From contig CAIXGR010000036.1 of assembly GCA_903919075.1 (NCBI GenBank), positions 1-64,000 on the forward strand: DNA of 64,000 bases, written 5' to 3'. This document shows, in pieces, positions 8,984 to 17,752 of this stretch (position 1 is its first letter; every line of letters starts with the position of its first letter). The DNA is from an uncultured Bacteroidota bacterium. GTDB lineage: Bacteria; Bacteroidota; Bacteroidia; Chitinophagales; LD1. A program made the translations under genes and the position numbers. The notes beneath the pieces are model-generated. The model did no database searches. It worked only from the letters and a program-made list of their open reading frames with translations, and had not been told where the DNA came from.

Positions 8984-10540
8984 ATGAACGTGCCTGCAAT
9001 ATTTTCTGACAAAAATCTTGCCTGGAACAAGTGCTTTGCTATAGTTGCTTTGTATTTTGTTGTAGTGTTTAGTGGTATTTTGCACCATGAAATATGGATG
9101 GATGAAGCGCACCACTTTTTAATGGCGCTTAGCAGCAACTCCATTTCCGACCTGTTATACAACGCCCGGCACGAGGGCCATCCTTTTTGGAACGCCATTC
9201 TTTTTTCGTTAACCAGGTTTACACCCAATCCGTTTTACATGCAGGTGTTTAACGTGTTGCTTTCGTGTACTATGGTGTTTGTCTTTTTGCGAAAAGCGCC
9301 ATTTTCGTTGCCGTTTAAGCTGTTGTTTATAGCGGGTTATTTTATTGTTTTCGAATACGGCATGATAAGCCGCAATTATGCATTAAGCTGCATGCTAATT
9401 TTTGCTATGCTTGCCCTATACCCGGTGCGCGCGCAACACCGGATTATATATGCCATTGGCATTGCGTTGCTGCACAACATACATTTATTTGCCACGCCTA
9501 TTGCTATTTTGTTGTTGGCACAAATGCTGTGGGAGTATTTTCACGATTATAAAGAAGGCAAAAAAATAAACTACCTGCCGGTAGTAATTGGCTTGAGCGG
9601 ATTAATGCTTGCCATTTTTATGACCATACCCCCACCGGCCGACAGGTTTTTATATGTGCGCCTGGCGCCACCGGTAAGTGTTGAGCTGCCACAAATTTAT
9701 TCGATGCCTTTTCGCGGCATATTTTTTCTGCCCGATATAAGTATTTACCACTGCTGGAACACCAACTTTTTTACGAATCATTATTGGAACATTAGCCGGT
9801 TGTTTTTTCCGCTACCGGCTTTGCTGGGTGTGGCTATGTTTTGGCGCAAACCGTTTTCGCTTTTCTTTTTTCTGGTTACCGGTACGGCTATGATGGTGAT
9901 TGGGTTTTTTGCATTGGGCTATGCCAGCCGCCACTGCGGATTTATATACATGGCGCTTATAACGGCACTTTGGATAAGCTACTACGAAAAAGAGAAAATT
10001 TGGAACGGCAAATTTGATATTGCACGAGACCGCGATTCAGTATTTAATAAGTTAGAGGGACTGCAAAGCAACACGCTGCCACAACAATTGGGCACCATAT
10101 TAATTTGGGGTATATTAATACTACAAGTAGTAAGCGGCGTAATAATGTATGTAAAAGATTTTAAGCTGCCCTTTAGCGAAAGCAAAGAAGTATCGGCGTA
10201 TTTGCGGAAAGAAGCGCTGGCGAATAAATTTATTATGGTGAGTAACCAAAACATTGGGCCATCGGTAAGTGCATATTTAAACCGGAAATTATACCACGCT
10301 GAAAACGGATGGGAAGGCACTTTTAGATACTGGAACGCTAAACCCAATTTTGTGAACGACAGCGCCTTATTAGTTAGTGTAAACGCACAATTAAGCGCGC
10401 ACGACACTGTAGTGCTGCTGCTTGACCACCAACTAAACAGCACCGGTAACACCACCTCGCAAATAACACCGCTCAAATCCTTCGACCGGGCCATACTTAA
10501 ATCGGAGAACTATTTTGTTTATTTGATTAAGAGAATCTAG
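8984..10540 (+). CDS. Polytopic glycosyltransferase, PMT/GT39-like
   Basis: 518 residues, about ten membrane helices in the first 320 residues and a soluble C-terminal part. The motif HHEIWMDEAHHF (about 31-42), with the acidic D-E pair after helix 1, followed by HEGHP, is characteristic of lipid-phosphate-sugar-dependent glycosyltransferases of the GT39/GT83 (PMT_2, ArnT-like) type. Those enzymes transfer a sugar from a polyprenyl phosphate carrier to a lipid or protein on the outer face of the inner membrane; the donor and acceptor here are unknown. It stands alone between repeats. Its last codons are part of a heptamer array (10532-10566). Confidence 0.8.
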   Translation: MNVPAIFSDKNLAWNKCFAIVALYFVVVFSGILHHEIWMDEAHHFLMALSSNSISDLLYNARHEGHPFWNAILFSLTRFTPNPFYMQVFNVLLSCTMVFVFLRKAPFSLPFKLLFIAGYFIVFEYGMISRNYALSCMLIFAMLALYPVRAQHRIIYAIGIALLHNIHLFATPIAILLLAQMLWEYFHDYKEGKKINYLPVVIGLSGLMLAIFMTIPPPADRFLYVRLAPPVSVELPQIYSMPFRGIFFLPDISIYHCWNTNFFTNHYWNISRLFFPLPALLGVAMFWRKPFSLFFFLVTGTAMMVIGFFALGYASRHCGFIYMALITALWISYYEKEKIWNGKFDIARDRDSVFNKLEGLQSNTLPQQLGTILIWGILILQVVSGVIMYVKDFKLPFSESKEVSAYLRKEALANKFIMVSNQNIGPSVSAYLNRKLYHAENGWEGTFRYWNAKPNFVNDSALLVSVNAQLSAHDTVVLLLDHQLNSTGNTTSQITPLKSFDRAILKSENYFVYLIKRI

Positions 10541-10566
10541 ATTTTAGAATTAAGAAGTAAGAAGCG
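10532..10566. repeat. Five tandem heptamers AGANNNN at the glycosyltransferase stop
   Basis: Five consecutive units beginning AGA, starting in the last codons of the glycosyltransferase gene (stop TAG 10538-10540) and running into the spacer. The other four bases of each unit differ. The same AGA(N4)x5 layout recurs at 22066-22100. Confidence 0.8.
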
Positions 10567-10648
10567 CAAAAAAATAAAAGTATAAAAGCTAGCTAATTTT
10601 GTTATATTTGCAATAAAGTGTAATACAAATCCGCCTACCGGAGGGTAT

Positions 10649-10727
10649 GGGTTACATGGGGTTACACTTTTATTTAATAGTATGTTGATTGCCAATTATT
10701 TAATTTTTAGGGTGTAACCTGTAACCC
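10649..10727. repeat. Imperfect inverted repeat GGGTTACA...TGTAACCC
   Basis: Left arm 10649-10667 (GGGTTACATGGGGTTACAC) pairs with the right arm 10710-10727 (GGTGTAACCTGTAACCC region), apart from a 3-base bulge; the loop is about 42 bases and AT-rich. It lies 33 bp before the next gene. It could be a leader hairpin or a small transposon-like repeat. A TATATTTG box at 10603-10610 lies just upstream, so the hairpin would be in the 5' leader if that promoter is used. Confidence 0.6.
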
Positions 10728-10759
10728 GTGACTAACCCCTAATTAAGTATATTTAAAAT

Positions 10760-12334
10760 ATGAAGATGGTTTTAAAAAGCTACCGGTGGCTTATTATTTT
10801 ATTGGGTGGGTTTATTTTGTGCTGGCCTAAGGTTAGTGAGGGGCAGAAGAATGATTATGTGTGGGTATCGGGCTATGACAGCTGGGCTCCTAACGATTCT
10901 GCAACTTACGGCTTTCGATTCGGAAATGATAAAATGGATTTCAATTACGAACCGGTAAACATTATGGCAGATTCTTTATCGATGAATTTCGATTTCACTA
11001 ATACAAGCTTTTGTGACAATGATGGAAAGCTGTTGTTATACACAAACGGTATTTACGTTGCTAATTCAAACGATGGTTTAATTGAGAATGGAGATAGTTT
11101 GAATGCAGGATGGCTTCAGTATGTTTGGGATACCAATATTACTGACATGGGATACCGAAATCACCAAGGTATTATTGCACTTCAGGATATTTCAAATCAG
11201 AATCGTGTTTATCTTATTTATTCTTTTTCTGATTCTTTACCGGGGTCGGACCAAACGATAGTATACACATCTAAAATACTCACTGCACTTGTAGATATGT
11301 CAGAAAATAATGGAAAGGGGAAAGTAATATATAAAAACAATGTCTTGGTAGAGGGCAATCTTGGTTCTGAACTTACTGCAACTAAATCTTCCAATGGAAT
11401 AGATTGGTGGCTGCTGGTACAAATACGAAATACTAATTGTTACTATCGGGTTCTAGTTGATTCGTCGGGCCCACATGTATTGCCAGATTCAATTTGCTTG
11501 GGAAGTTCGGTTTCTTATAATAATTCTGCATCAGTTGCCTTTTCACCTGATGGAAGTAAGTTTGCTCATTTTTCAATAATAGAAGGGCTGAATATTTATG
11601 ATTTTAATAGATGTTCAGGGCAGCTAAGTAATCCAGTATATATTCCAATGAATATTTGGGCTGCGTCATACTGGCTGGGCAATGGAGTTGCATTTTCTCC
11701 TAATAGCAGGTTTTTGTATTTATCTGCAACAGAAATGTTATTGCAATATGATATGCAAGCCAGCGACATTCCTTCCTCTGTAGATACTGTCGGTATTTAT
11801 GATGGATGGTATTTACCGAATAATCCAATTTTTGGAAGTCGCTTCGCAACTGCGCAATTAGCCCCAGATGGAAAAATATATATTAGTTGCGGAACTTCAT
11901 TGCCTGTTTATAATGTAATTAATAACCCTGATGAAAAAGGTAATGGATGCAATTTTATGCAACATAGCATAGCTTTGCCAAGGCTTTCAAATGGTGTGCC
12001 TAATTTTCCTAATTATCGTTTGGGTCCATCGCAATGTGATTCACTTTCTGCATTAAGCGATGACCTTCTTGCCGCTAAAGAAAAAATCTTAAAAGTATTT
12101 CCCAACCCCGCAATAGATTATGCCGTGATAGATTACGGCTTTACCGATTGGAACAAAGGCAAAATAAGTTTGCAGATAAGTAACGAGTTGGGGCAAGTAG
12201 TTTATACGCAGGCATTGCCTATGTATTCGGGTTTTCAAAAAATAAATGTGGCGCAATTCGCTGGCGGTGTGTATACGGTTTCTATTATTCGGGGCACCGG
12301 TGTGGTGGCTACCGGTAAGTTGGTGAGGGAGTGA
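10760..12334 (+). CDS. Secreted beta-propeller-like protein with T9SS type A sorting domain
   Basis: 524 residues. A signal peptide (about 1-29, core WLIILLGGFILCW, cleavage near SEGQ) is followed by repeated short blocks of the type VAFSPDGSKFAHFS and VAFSPNSRFLYLS, which suggest a WD40/PD40-like propeller. The last 85 residues begin KVFPNPAIDYAV and end TGKLVRE, a T9SS type A C-terminal domain (CTD) that directs export across the outer membrane and attachment to the surface. Proteins of this type with the N-terminal phrase WVSGYDSW are common hypothetical T9SS cargo; the function is unknown. ACCGGT is missing from the central 1.3 kb, unlike its neighbours. Confidence 0.85.
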   Translation: MKMVLKSYRWLIILLGGFILCWPKVSEGQKNDYVWVSGYDSWAPNDSATYGFRFGNDKMDFNYEPVNIMADSLSMNFDFTNTSFCDNDGKLLLYTNGIYVANSNDGLIENGDSLNAGWLQYVWDTNITDMGYRNHQGIIALQDISNQNRVYLIYSFSDSLPGSDQTIVYTSKILTALVDMSENNGKGKVIYKNNVLVEGNLGSELTATKSSNGIDWWLLVQIRNTNCYYRVLVDSSGPHVLPDSICLGSSVSYNNSASVAFSPDGSKFAHFSIIEGLNIYDFNRCSGQLSNPVYIPMNIWAASYWLGNGVAFSPNSRFLYLSATEMLLQYDMQASDIPSSVDTVGIYDGWYLPNNPIFGSRFATAQLAPDGKIYISCGTSLPVYNVINNPDEKGNGCNFMQHSIALPRLSNGVPNFPNYRLGPSQCDSLSALSDDLLAAKEKILKVFPNPAIDYAVIDYGFTDWNKGKISLQISNELGQVVYTQALPMYSGFQKINVAQFAGGVYTVSIIRGTGVVATGKLVRE

Positions 12335-12340
12335 GATGCT

Positions 12341-12422
12341 CCCCGCACCCTCTAACTCCCTAAAGGGAGAACCGGCTCTGCGCTAAAAAAACTGTAAGGT
12401 GTCCTCCGCCGGCGGAGGACAC
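12341..12422. repeat. Hairpin repeats between convergent genes
   Basis: Two elements. At 12341-12374 lies an inverted copy of the GGTTCTCCCTTTAGGGAGTT-type repeat (other copies at 19904 and 50394). At 12399-12422 lies a perfect 24-bp GC-rich palindrome with arms GTGTCCTCCGCC/GGCGGAGGACAC. They fill the gap between a plus and a minus gene and could serve as a bidirectional terminator, although no U-run follows. Confidence 0.85.
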
Positions 12423-12437
12423 AAATACATTTACTAA

Positions 12438-13271
12438 TTACTTCAACCGCTCTTTCAAATAAGCTACTGCTTTAACGTGTGCTTCATCGGCAAAGGGCTT
12501 ATTGTATTTGGGGTTGCTGGGGTTGGCGAAGGCGTGGTCGGCATCGTAATTATGCACGGCTAGTTTTTTATCGGCCTTCTGCATGTTCTCCTGAAAAGTT
12601 TTTACCACCACCGGATTAATAAATTTATCCTGCGTGCCAAAAACTCCAAACACATCGCAGTTCAAAGTTTTTAATTTCTTAATATCTTTTTCGGGCATGC
12701 CGTAATACATTACACAAGCCACCGCCTGCTTGCCCTCAGCCAGCGCCGCCTGCAGCGACCACGCACCGCCCATACACCAACCAATGGAAGCAATGCTAAC
12801 TTTTTTGCCCACCAAATCTACCGCCCCTTTTATAATTGCCATGCTGCGTACTTCTTTCATTTCGCCCATATACTTTTGTGCTTCGGTTACGGTGGTGGCT
12901 ACGTTGCCATCGTAAAGGTCAAGCGCGTAAACATCAACATCGCCCAGTTCGGCTTGCAGCTTGTCGGCTTCTTCTTTCATGTAATCATTCAAGCCCCACC
13001 ATTCATGAAAAACAAACAACACTTTGGTAGCGGGCTTTTCGCTTTTTACCACATACGCGTGGGCTGGCTTTCCATCGGCAGTTTTAAACGGCACCATGTT
13101 TCCTTTAGGATTTTGCAAAGTAAAAGGCACCGGTGGCAAGTGTGTTTTAGCAAATGATTCGTTCATGGCCAGTAAATTATTTTCATCGTTCATCGAAATT
13201 TTACAACACGAATTATTTTGCGCCGAAAGGCTGCTATACGCAACAGCCAATAATAGTAGTAGCTTTTTCAT
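12438..13271 (-). CDS. Exported dienelactone hydrolase family protein
   Basis: 277 residues with an N-terminal signal peptide (MKKLLLLLAVAYSSLSAQ). The alpha/beta hydrolase core shows the DLH family traits: FVFHEWWGLNDYMKEEADKLA-like block, the nucleophile elbow GWCMGG with a cysteine (near 165), GTQDKFI with the acidic residue (near 218), and the histidine in DADHAF (near 247). Known relatives hydrolyse dienelactones in aromatic degradation, but many are general esterases; export to the periplasm here argues for an unknown ester substrate. It is a single-gene unit. The two cysteines CC just after the signal peptide are unusual but do not form a clear lipobox. Confidence 0.85.
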   Translation of the reverse strand: MKKLLLLLAVAYSSLSAQNNSCCKISMNDENNLLAMNESFAKTHLPPVPFTLQNPKGNMVPFKTADGKPAHAYVVKSEKPATKVLFVFHEWWGLNDYMKEEADKLQAELGDVDVYALDLYDGNVATTVTEAQKYMGEMKEVRSMAIIKGAVDLVGKKVSIASIGWCMGGAWSLQAALAEGKQAVACVMYYGMPEKDIKKLKTLNCDVFGVFGTQDKFINPVVVKTFQENMQKADKKLAVHNYDADHAFANPSNPKYNKPFADEAHVKAVAYLKERLK

Positions 13272-13428
13272 ATTAATAATTTTTAAAATAATTTTGCAAT
13301 ACGCTGAGAAACACCCAGCTAAAGTTACAATGTTTGGCTTTTATGTTGTAAAAAAACGGATATTTCTTTTTTTACCAAACCATGTTTTAATACCCCGAAC
13401 AAAAACATTGCACGGTAATAAAAATTAC

Positions 13429-13436
13429 TATCTTTG
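13429..13436 (+). promoter_or_regulatory. -7 box TATCTTTG upstream of the DUF2442 gene
   Basis: TATCTTTG fits TAnnTTTG; ATTG at 13407-13410 could serve as a weak -33 element (18-bp spacer). A transcript would start near 13443. Confidence 0.45.
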
Positions 13437-13471
13437 TTACAACAATGCTACGGTACTCAGCCGAACATTAT

Positions 13472-13723
13472 ATGGACACATTATTGACCTTAAGTAATAA
13501 CACGGTAAAGCTATCTCCCATGGTGGGCGCTATTCGTTTCGAAGGAAACAAAATGGTGATTGCCTTTTTGGATGGCGAAGAGTTGCCAGTGCCTTTGGCC
13601 TGGTACCCTAAGTTATATTATGCTACGCCGTTACAGCTTTCGCAATGGCATATAGTGGGCACCGGTAACATACGCTGGCCCGAGTTAGACGAATACATTT
13701 CGGTTACCGACCTGATTAGCTAG
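13472..13723 (+). CDS. DUF2442 family protein
   Basis: 83 residues from ATG 13472 (92 if ATG 13445 is used). The core RFEGNKMVIAFLDG...PLAWYPKLYYATPLQLSQW...IRWPELDEYIS matches the small DUF2442 fold (PF10387), often found beside DUF4160 genes in toxin-antitoxin-like pairs; no such partner is visible here. The -7 box 13429-13436 predicts transcription from about 13443, which leaves only a couple of bases before 13445, so 13472 is preferred but not proven. Function unknown. Confidence 0.75.
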   Translation: MDTLLTLSNNTVKLSPMVGAIRFEGNKMVIAFLDGEELPVPLAWYPKLYYATPLQLSQWHIVGTGNIRWPELDEYISVTDLIS

Positions 13724-13828
13724 TCGGGTATTTATTCTTTCCTCTTTTGTAGTTCATAATCTTTATTTAAACTTTTCTAAAGCCAAAACTAAACGCATCT
13801 TTGTGCTGAATTTTAAAGCAGAAGAAAA

Positions 13829-14977
13829 ATGAATTTCAACCAAGTTGTTCAATTTAATTTTCCGGCCATCATCAGGTTCGGCGCAGGGGCGGTTAACGAG
13901 TTGCCCGCTTATCTCGAAAAAAATAATCTTAAAAAACCACTGGTAGTTACCGACCCTACCATTGCCGAACTTGGTTTTTTTAAAGTGATAATTGGCTTAC
14001 TTAAAACCAAAGGCTTTTCGCCCGAAGTGTTTTCAAACATTCACAAAAACCCGGTAAAAAGCGATGTATACAAAGGCACCGAAATGTGGGATGCCACCGG
14101 TAGCGATTGCATTATAGGCATTGGCGGCGGCGCAGCGTTGGATGTGGCGCGTGCCATAGTGCTGCGCGTAAACCACCGCGAAGATTTATTTAAATACGAT
14201 GATTTAATTGGCGGCGATATATATGTTACCAATGATGTGCCGCACTTTATTACCATACCCACCACCAGCGGCACCGGTAGCGAGGTGGGCCGCAGCGCCA
14301 TTATTGCCGATGATGAAACACACCAAAAGAAAATTCTGTTTTCGCCTAAGCTGTTGGCTAAAATTGTTTTTGCCGACCCGTTGCTAACTATGGAGCTGCC
14401 TCCGTTTATAACAGCCGCCACCGGTATGGATGCGCTAACGCACAACATGGAAGCGTTCCTCGCAAAGAATTATCACCCCATTTGCGATGGCATTGCGTTA
14501 GAAGGAATGAGATTGATTTCGCACTCGTTAGATAAAGCCGTTAACCATCCCGATTTGGAATCTCGGGCGCAAATGTTGCTGGCATCAATGATGGGTGCAA
14601 TTGCTTTTCAAAAAGGTTTGGGTGTGGTGCATTCGCTGGCTCACCCACTTTCAAGCTTGTTAGATACGCATCATGGTTTGGCCAATGCTGTAAACATTCC
14701 GTACGGAATGAGATACAACATTGCGGGATTTGAAGATAAATTTCGCCGCATGGCGCGCGCGCTGGAATTGAAAGATGAAAGCGGCGATGGCGTGGTAAAT
14801 TATCTTTTCGATTTGAACACTAAAGTTCATATTCCGCACCGGTTGCGCGAGATACACGTAAAAGAAGAACACCTGGAAACGCTGGCCGATTTGGCCTTTG
14901 CCGATTTTGCGCACCCTAACAACCCTAAGCCCGTAAGCCGTGCTGACTTTAGAAAATTATATGGCGAGGCACTGTAA
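13829..14977 (+). CDS. Iron-containing alcohol dehydrogenase
   Basis: 382 residues, full length for the group III ADH family. Visible motifs are the nucleotide-binding GIGGGAALDVARA (near 95-107), TTSGTGSEVG (about 148-157), and the metal-binding aspartate and histidines in GMDALTHNMEAF and HSLAHPLSSLLDTHHGLANA (about 272-292). The family oxidises or reduces short alcohols, aldehydes or hydroxy acids with NAD(P); the exact substrate cannot be read from the sequence. The next gene begins 41 bp downstream on the same strand, and the two may be co-transcribed. There is a weak -7-like CATCTTTG upstream (about 13797-13804). Confidence 0.88.
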   Translation: MNFNQVVQFNFPAIIRFGAGAVNELPAYLEKNNLKKPLVVTDPTIAELGFFKVIIGLLKTKGFSPEVFSNIHKNPVKSDVYKGTEMWDATGSDCIIGIGGGAALDVARAIVLRVNHREDLFKYDDLIGGDIYVTNDVPHFITIPTTSGTGSEVGRSAIIADDETHQKKILFSPKLLAKIVFADPLLTMELPPFITAATGMDALTHNMEAFLAKNYHPICDGIALEGMRLISHSLDKAVNHPDLESRAQMLLASMMGAIAFQKGLGVVHSLAHPLSSLLDTHHGLANAVNIPYGMRYNIAGFEDKFRRMARALELKDESGDGVVNYLFDLNTKVHIPHRLREIHVKEEHLETLADLAFADFAHPNNPKPVSRADFRKLYGEAL

Positions 14978-15018
14978 TAACATTTATTAAATTTGAACAG
15001 CAACCAAATTTATTATTC

Positions 15019-15723
15019 TTGAAAACCAAAATAACAATAGGCGTTACAGTTACCGAAGTGCGACACGAAAACTATCCGGCATGGATAAAAGGCGGTGATG
15101 AAAACATTGAAATAATTGAGCTTTCGTGGACCGAACAAAATTGGGATGAGATAGAAGATTGCGATGGCATTGTGCTAACCGGTGGTGTTGATGTGCACCC
15201 TGAGTTTTACGATAGCACCCGCACTAACTACCCCAACGCCCCCGAAGAATTTATTAAAAACCGCGATGAATTTGAAATGCACGTGTTTGAAACCGCGCTA
15301 AATTTAGACCACCCGGTGCTAGCCATTTGCCGCGGCATGCAATTAATAAATGTAGCCCTGGGCGGCACACTGGTGCAGGATATTGAAGAAAACGGCGGTA
15401 AAGACCACCAACGCCATAATGAAATAGATGCAGTGCATGAATTAGATATTGTAAAAGATACTTTGCTTGCAGATATTGCACGCGTAGAAAAAGGATCTAT
15501 TAATAGCGCACACCATCAGGCAATAAACGAAGTTGCCGAAGAACTAATCCCCAACTGCTACTCGCCCGATAAAATAATTGAAGGCGTAGAGTGGAGAGAC
15601 AAATCCGGCAAATCATTCCTCCTCGCCGTTGAATGGCACCCTGAAAGAATGGAAGATAAAGACATCAACCCTCTATCAAAAAATATAAGAGAAAGATTTT
15701 TAGAGGAGGTGAGGAAGGGATAA
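15019..15723 (+). CDS. Class I glutamine amidotransferase-like hydrolase (peptidase C26)
   Basis: 234 residues from a TTG start. The pattern is that of gamma-glutamyl-gamma-aminobutyrate hydrolases (PuuD-like, C26): GIVLTGGVDVHPEFY (about 50-65), nucleophile in AICRGMQLINVALGG (Cys near 105), and the histidine/glutamate pair in VEWHPERM (near 211). The family releases glutamate from gamma-glutamyl amides. The TTG is taken because KTKITIGVT directly follows, matching how the family begins; no ATG is near. The upstream alcohol dehydrogenase could act on a related amine- or aldehyde-type substrate, but this is speculation. It is convergent with the next gene, leaving only 9 bp. Confidence 0.85.
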   Translation: MKTKITIGVTVTEVRHENYPAWIKGGDENIEIIELSWTEQNWDEIEDCDGIVLTGGVDVHPEFYDSTRTNYPNAPEEFIKNRDEFEMHVFETALNLDHPVLAICRGMQLINVALGGTLVQDIEENGGKDHQRHNEIDAVHELDIVKDTLLADIARVEKGSINSAHHQAINEVAEELIPNCYSPDKIIEGVEWRDKSGKSFLLAVEWHPERMEDKDINPLSKNIRERFLEEVRKG

Positions 15724-15732
15724 TTTAATCGC

Positions 15733-17718
15733 TTACCTCACCACCACAAACCTCTTACTCACTACCCCTTCTTGCGAAACTATGCGGCAGAAATAATTTC
15801 CGGCAGCAAACCCCGAAACATCTATACCGGTGCGAATGGCGTTAGCATTAAAAGTTTCCGAGCTTATTTGTTCGCCTATCACGTTAAAAATTTCAATCGA
15901 AAAATTTTGTGCTTTTTCAAAAGTTAGGTCCACAGTTAATACATCGCTTGCAGGTATGGGGTGCAGATTGAAATTTATTTTACCCGAAGCAAGCAATGTT
16001 ATGCCGGTTGATAATTCAACAGTGTCGCGCACATTTATAGTATCTGCAATTCCTTCGCTAAGGTTATAGTATGTGCCGCTGGGTGTATTTTCCAAACGCA
16101 ATGCCCGCACCATGTAGTATTTTAATCCCGGGCCCGCATTTGCATCGGTAAAAGTGGTATCGGCAATAGTTGAAGGATTCACGCGCGTATAAATTCCAAA
16201 TTCAGTTTCGCTCCGGTAAACATAATAGCCCAAAACGTTATCGGTTGAAGAAGTCCACTTAATAGTTGCGGTTTCGTTAGTATCGCTTAGTGTAGTTATT
16301 ATAGGCGGTGCAATAATATGCTCGCGCAAAGTAAGGTCGCCCATTAAGGCTACATGCACAAAATCGGCGCCGTAATTAGTGCCATAAAGCGAACCGCTTT
16401 CGTTTTGCGTAAGGTGGGCACTATAGCCAATGTTTTCGCCAAGCGCCATGTGATGAAACATCCAGTGTGGCCTGCCCGCCCAGCACGATGTAAGTGCCGG
16501 TTCCGGTGCGCAAAGTGGTGCGCGTAAAAAATTATTGGCAACATTCCAATCTCCAAAATAACTGCCAAACAGCATAGTAAAAATGCTCTTTACATTATGG
16601 TTAACAAAATCCGAAGTTGAACCAATGCCACCGGCACCGCTATAATTTCCGCCGCCGCAGCCGTAGCTCCATTGGTATGCAGCGGTATCAAGTGTTGTTA
16701 TAAAATCTAAGGCAAAAATATTTGTATCGCCCAATAGCGGAGCAAAATTGCGCCAGCCGTTAATTGCAAATGCCTCTCCACCAAAAGCACCAAAGTTATC
16801 ATCAACCAACCCTCGGGCAATAGTGGTTATGTGTTTCATCCGGTAAGCATGGTCTTTATTTAAATAGCTTTTTAAAAGCTGTGTTTCGCTTTTATTAAAA
16901 GCGCTCATATTACTCAGGTCAATCCGGCTTACCTCAAGTTCCGATTCACTTCCGTACATAGCGCTGGGGTCCCATTTGCCATCACCGGGCGCATTGCGGT
17001 TTTGGGCCCGCGATGCTAAAGTATCGTTAACCGTAGCATCAGTAAAATGAAGATGCATATTGGCGTAATAAACATCGGCAGGCCAGGCCCCCAAATGGTC
17101 AGGGTGGCCATCGGGGTTAATATCGCCCGAATACGGTACGGCTATATGCCCCACCAGCATTACTGCTTTTACATTTGCCGTATCTGCAAAGTACTCGCTA
17201 CTTATAAGCGACTTAATAAAATAGTCAGGGTCGGCAGTATCAACATCAATTCTTTTTACAGCCCAGCCATCGCCCGAGATATCTTTCATCAACCGGTGCA
17301 GTTCAAACGATAGAGAATCATTCAGGAGGCTGTCTACTATCAACAATAATTTACCCCGGTATTCAATTACCGGTGCTTTAATGCCCGCATAAACATAGCT
17401 ATAACCCGAAGGAATTCCGTTTTTGTAAACCCTGTATTCATAGGCAGAATCAACAGTAACCATTGTATCGGTAAAAGAAATGGCTGTTTGCGGCAGCGGA
17501 CTAAAATAGAATGTCCAGAAGGGTGCCGATAAAGCTTTGCGCGCTACGCTGTAAGAATTTACACCGGTAGTATCAAACGGCCAATGCAAAGTTATTTGCG
17601 CCGGGTTTTCCTGAACGGTAGCGGTAACCTGTACGCAATACTCAGCTGTGCTTTGTGCCGATGAGTTTATAATGAAGGAAAGAAAAAGTATAACAGGTAG
17701 TAATTTACGCATAAGCAT
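15733..17718 (-). CDS. T9SS cargo with a caspase/gingipain-like domain and FN3 domain
   Basis: 661 residues. Signal peptide (about 1-21). An N-terminal beta domain is followed by a region (about 110-420) with alternating strands and helices: KLLLIVDSLL, VKAVMLVGHIAVPY, AWPADVYYA and SIFTMLFGSYFGDW. This order resembles the C25 (gingipain) caspase-like fold, but where C25 has its catalytic cysteine the strand reads FGSYFGDW, so activity is doubtful. A fibronectin type III-like segment (about 470-560) and a type A sorting domain (NLHPIPASD to VVSKRFVVVR) follow. The start may be ATG 17718 or 17712. The fold assignment is inference; the T9SS domain is clear. Confidence 0.75.
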   Translation of the reverse strand: MLMRKLLPVILFLSFIINSSAQSTAEYCVQVTATVQENPAQITLHWPFDTTGVNSYSVARKALSAPFWTFYFSPLPQTAISFTDTMVTVDSAYEYRVYKNGIPSGYSYVYAGIKAPVIEYRGKLLLIVDSLLNDSLSFELHRLMKDISGDGWAVKRIDVDTADPDYFIKSLISSEYFADTANVKAVMLVGHIAVPYSGDINPDGHPDHLGAWPADVYYANMHLHFTDATVNDTLASRAQNRNAPGDGKWDPSAMYGSESELEVSRIDLSNMSAFNKSETQLLKSYLNKDHAYRMKHITTIARGLVDDNFGAFGGEAFAINGWRNFAPLLGDTNIFALDFITTLDTAAYQWSYGCGGGNYSGAGGIGSTSDFVNHNVKSIFTMLFGSYFGDWNVANNFLRAPLCAPEPALTSCWAGRPHWMFHHMALGENIGYSAHLTQNESGSLYGTNYGADFVHVALMGDLTLREHIIAPPIITTLSDTNETATIKWTSSTDNVLGYYVYRSETEFGIYTRVNPSTIADTTFTDANAGPGLKYYMVRALRLENTPSGTYYNLSEGIADTINVRDTVELSTGITLLASGKINFNLHPIPASDVLTVDLTFEKAQNFSIEIFNVIGEQISSETFNANAIRTGIDVSGFAAGNYFCRIVSQEGVVSKRFVVVR

Positions 17719-17752
17719 ATTTTTATGAAAGATAGCGGAAATTTTACGTAGA

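Noticed and set aside
8848-9228. 126-codon minus-strand frame opposite the glycosyltransferase start
   Set aside because: It overlaps a well-supported gene and runs into a hairpin; no protein features.
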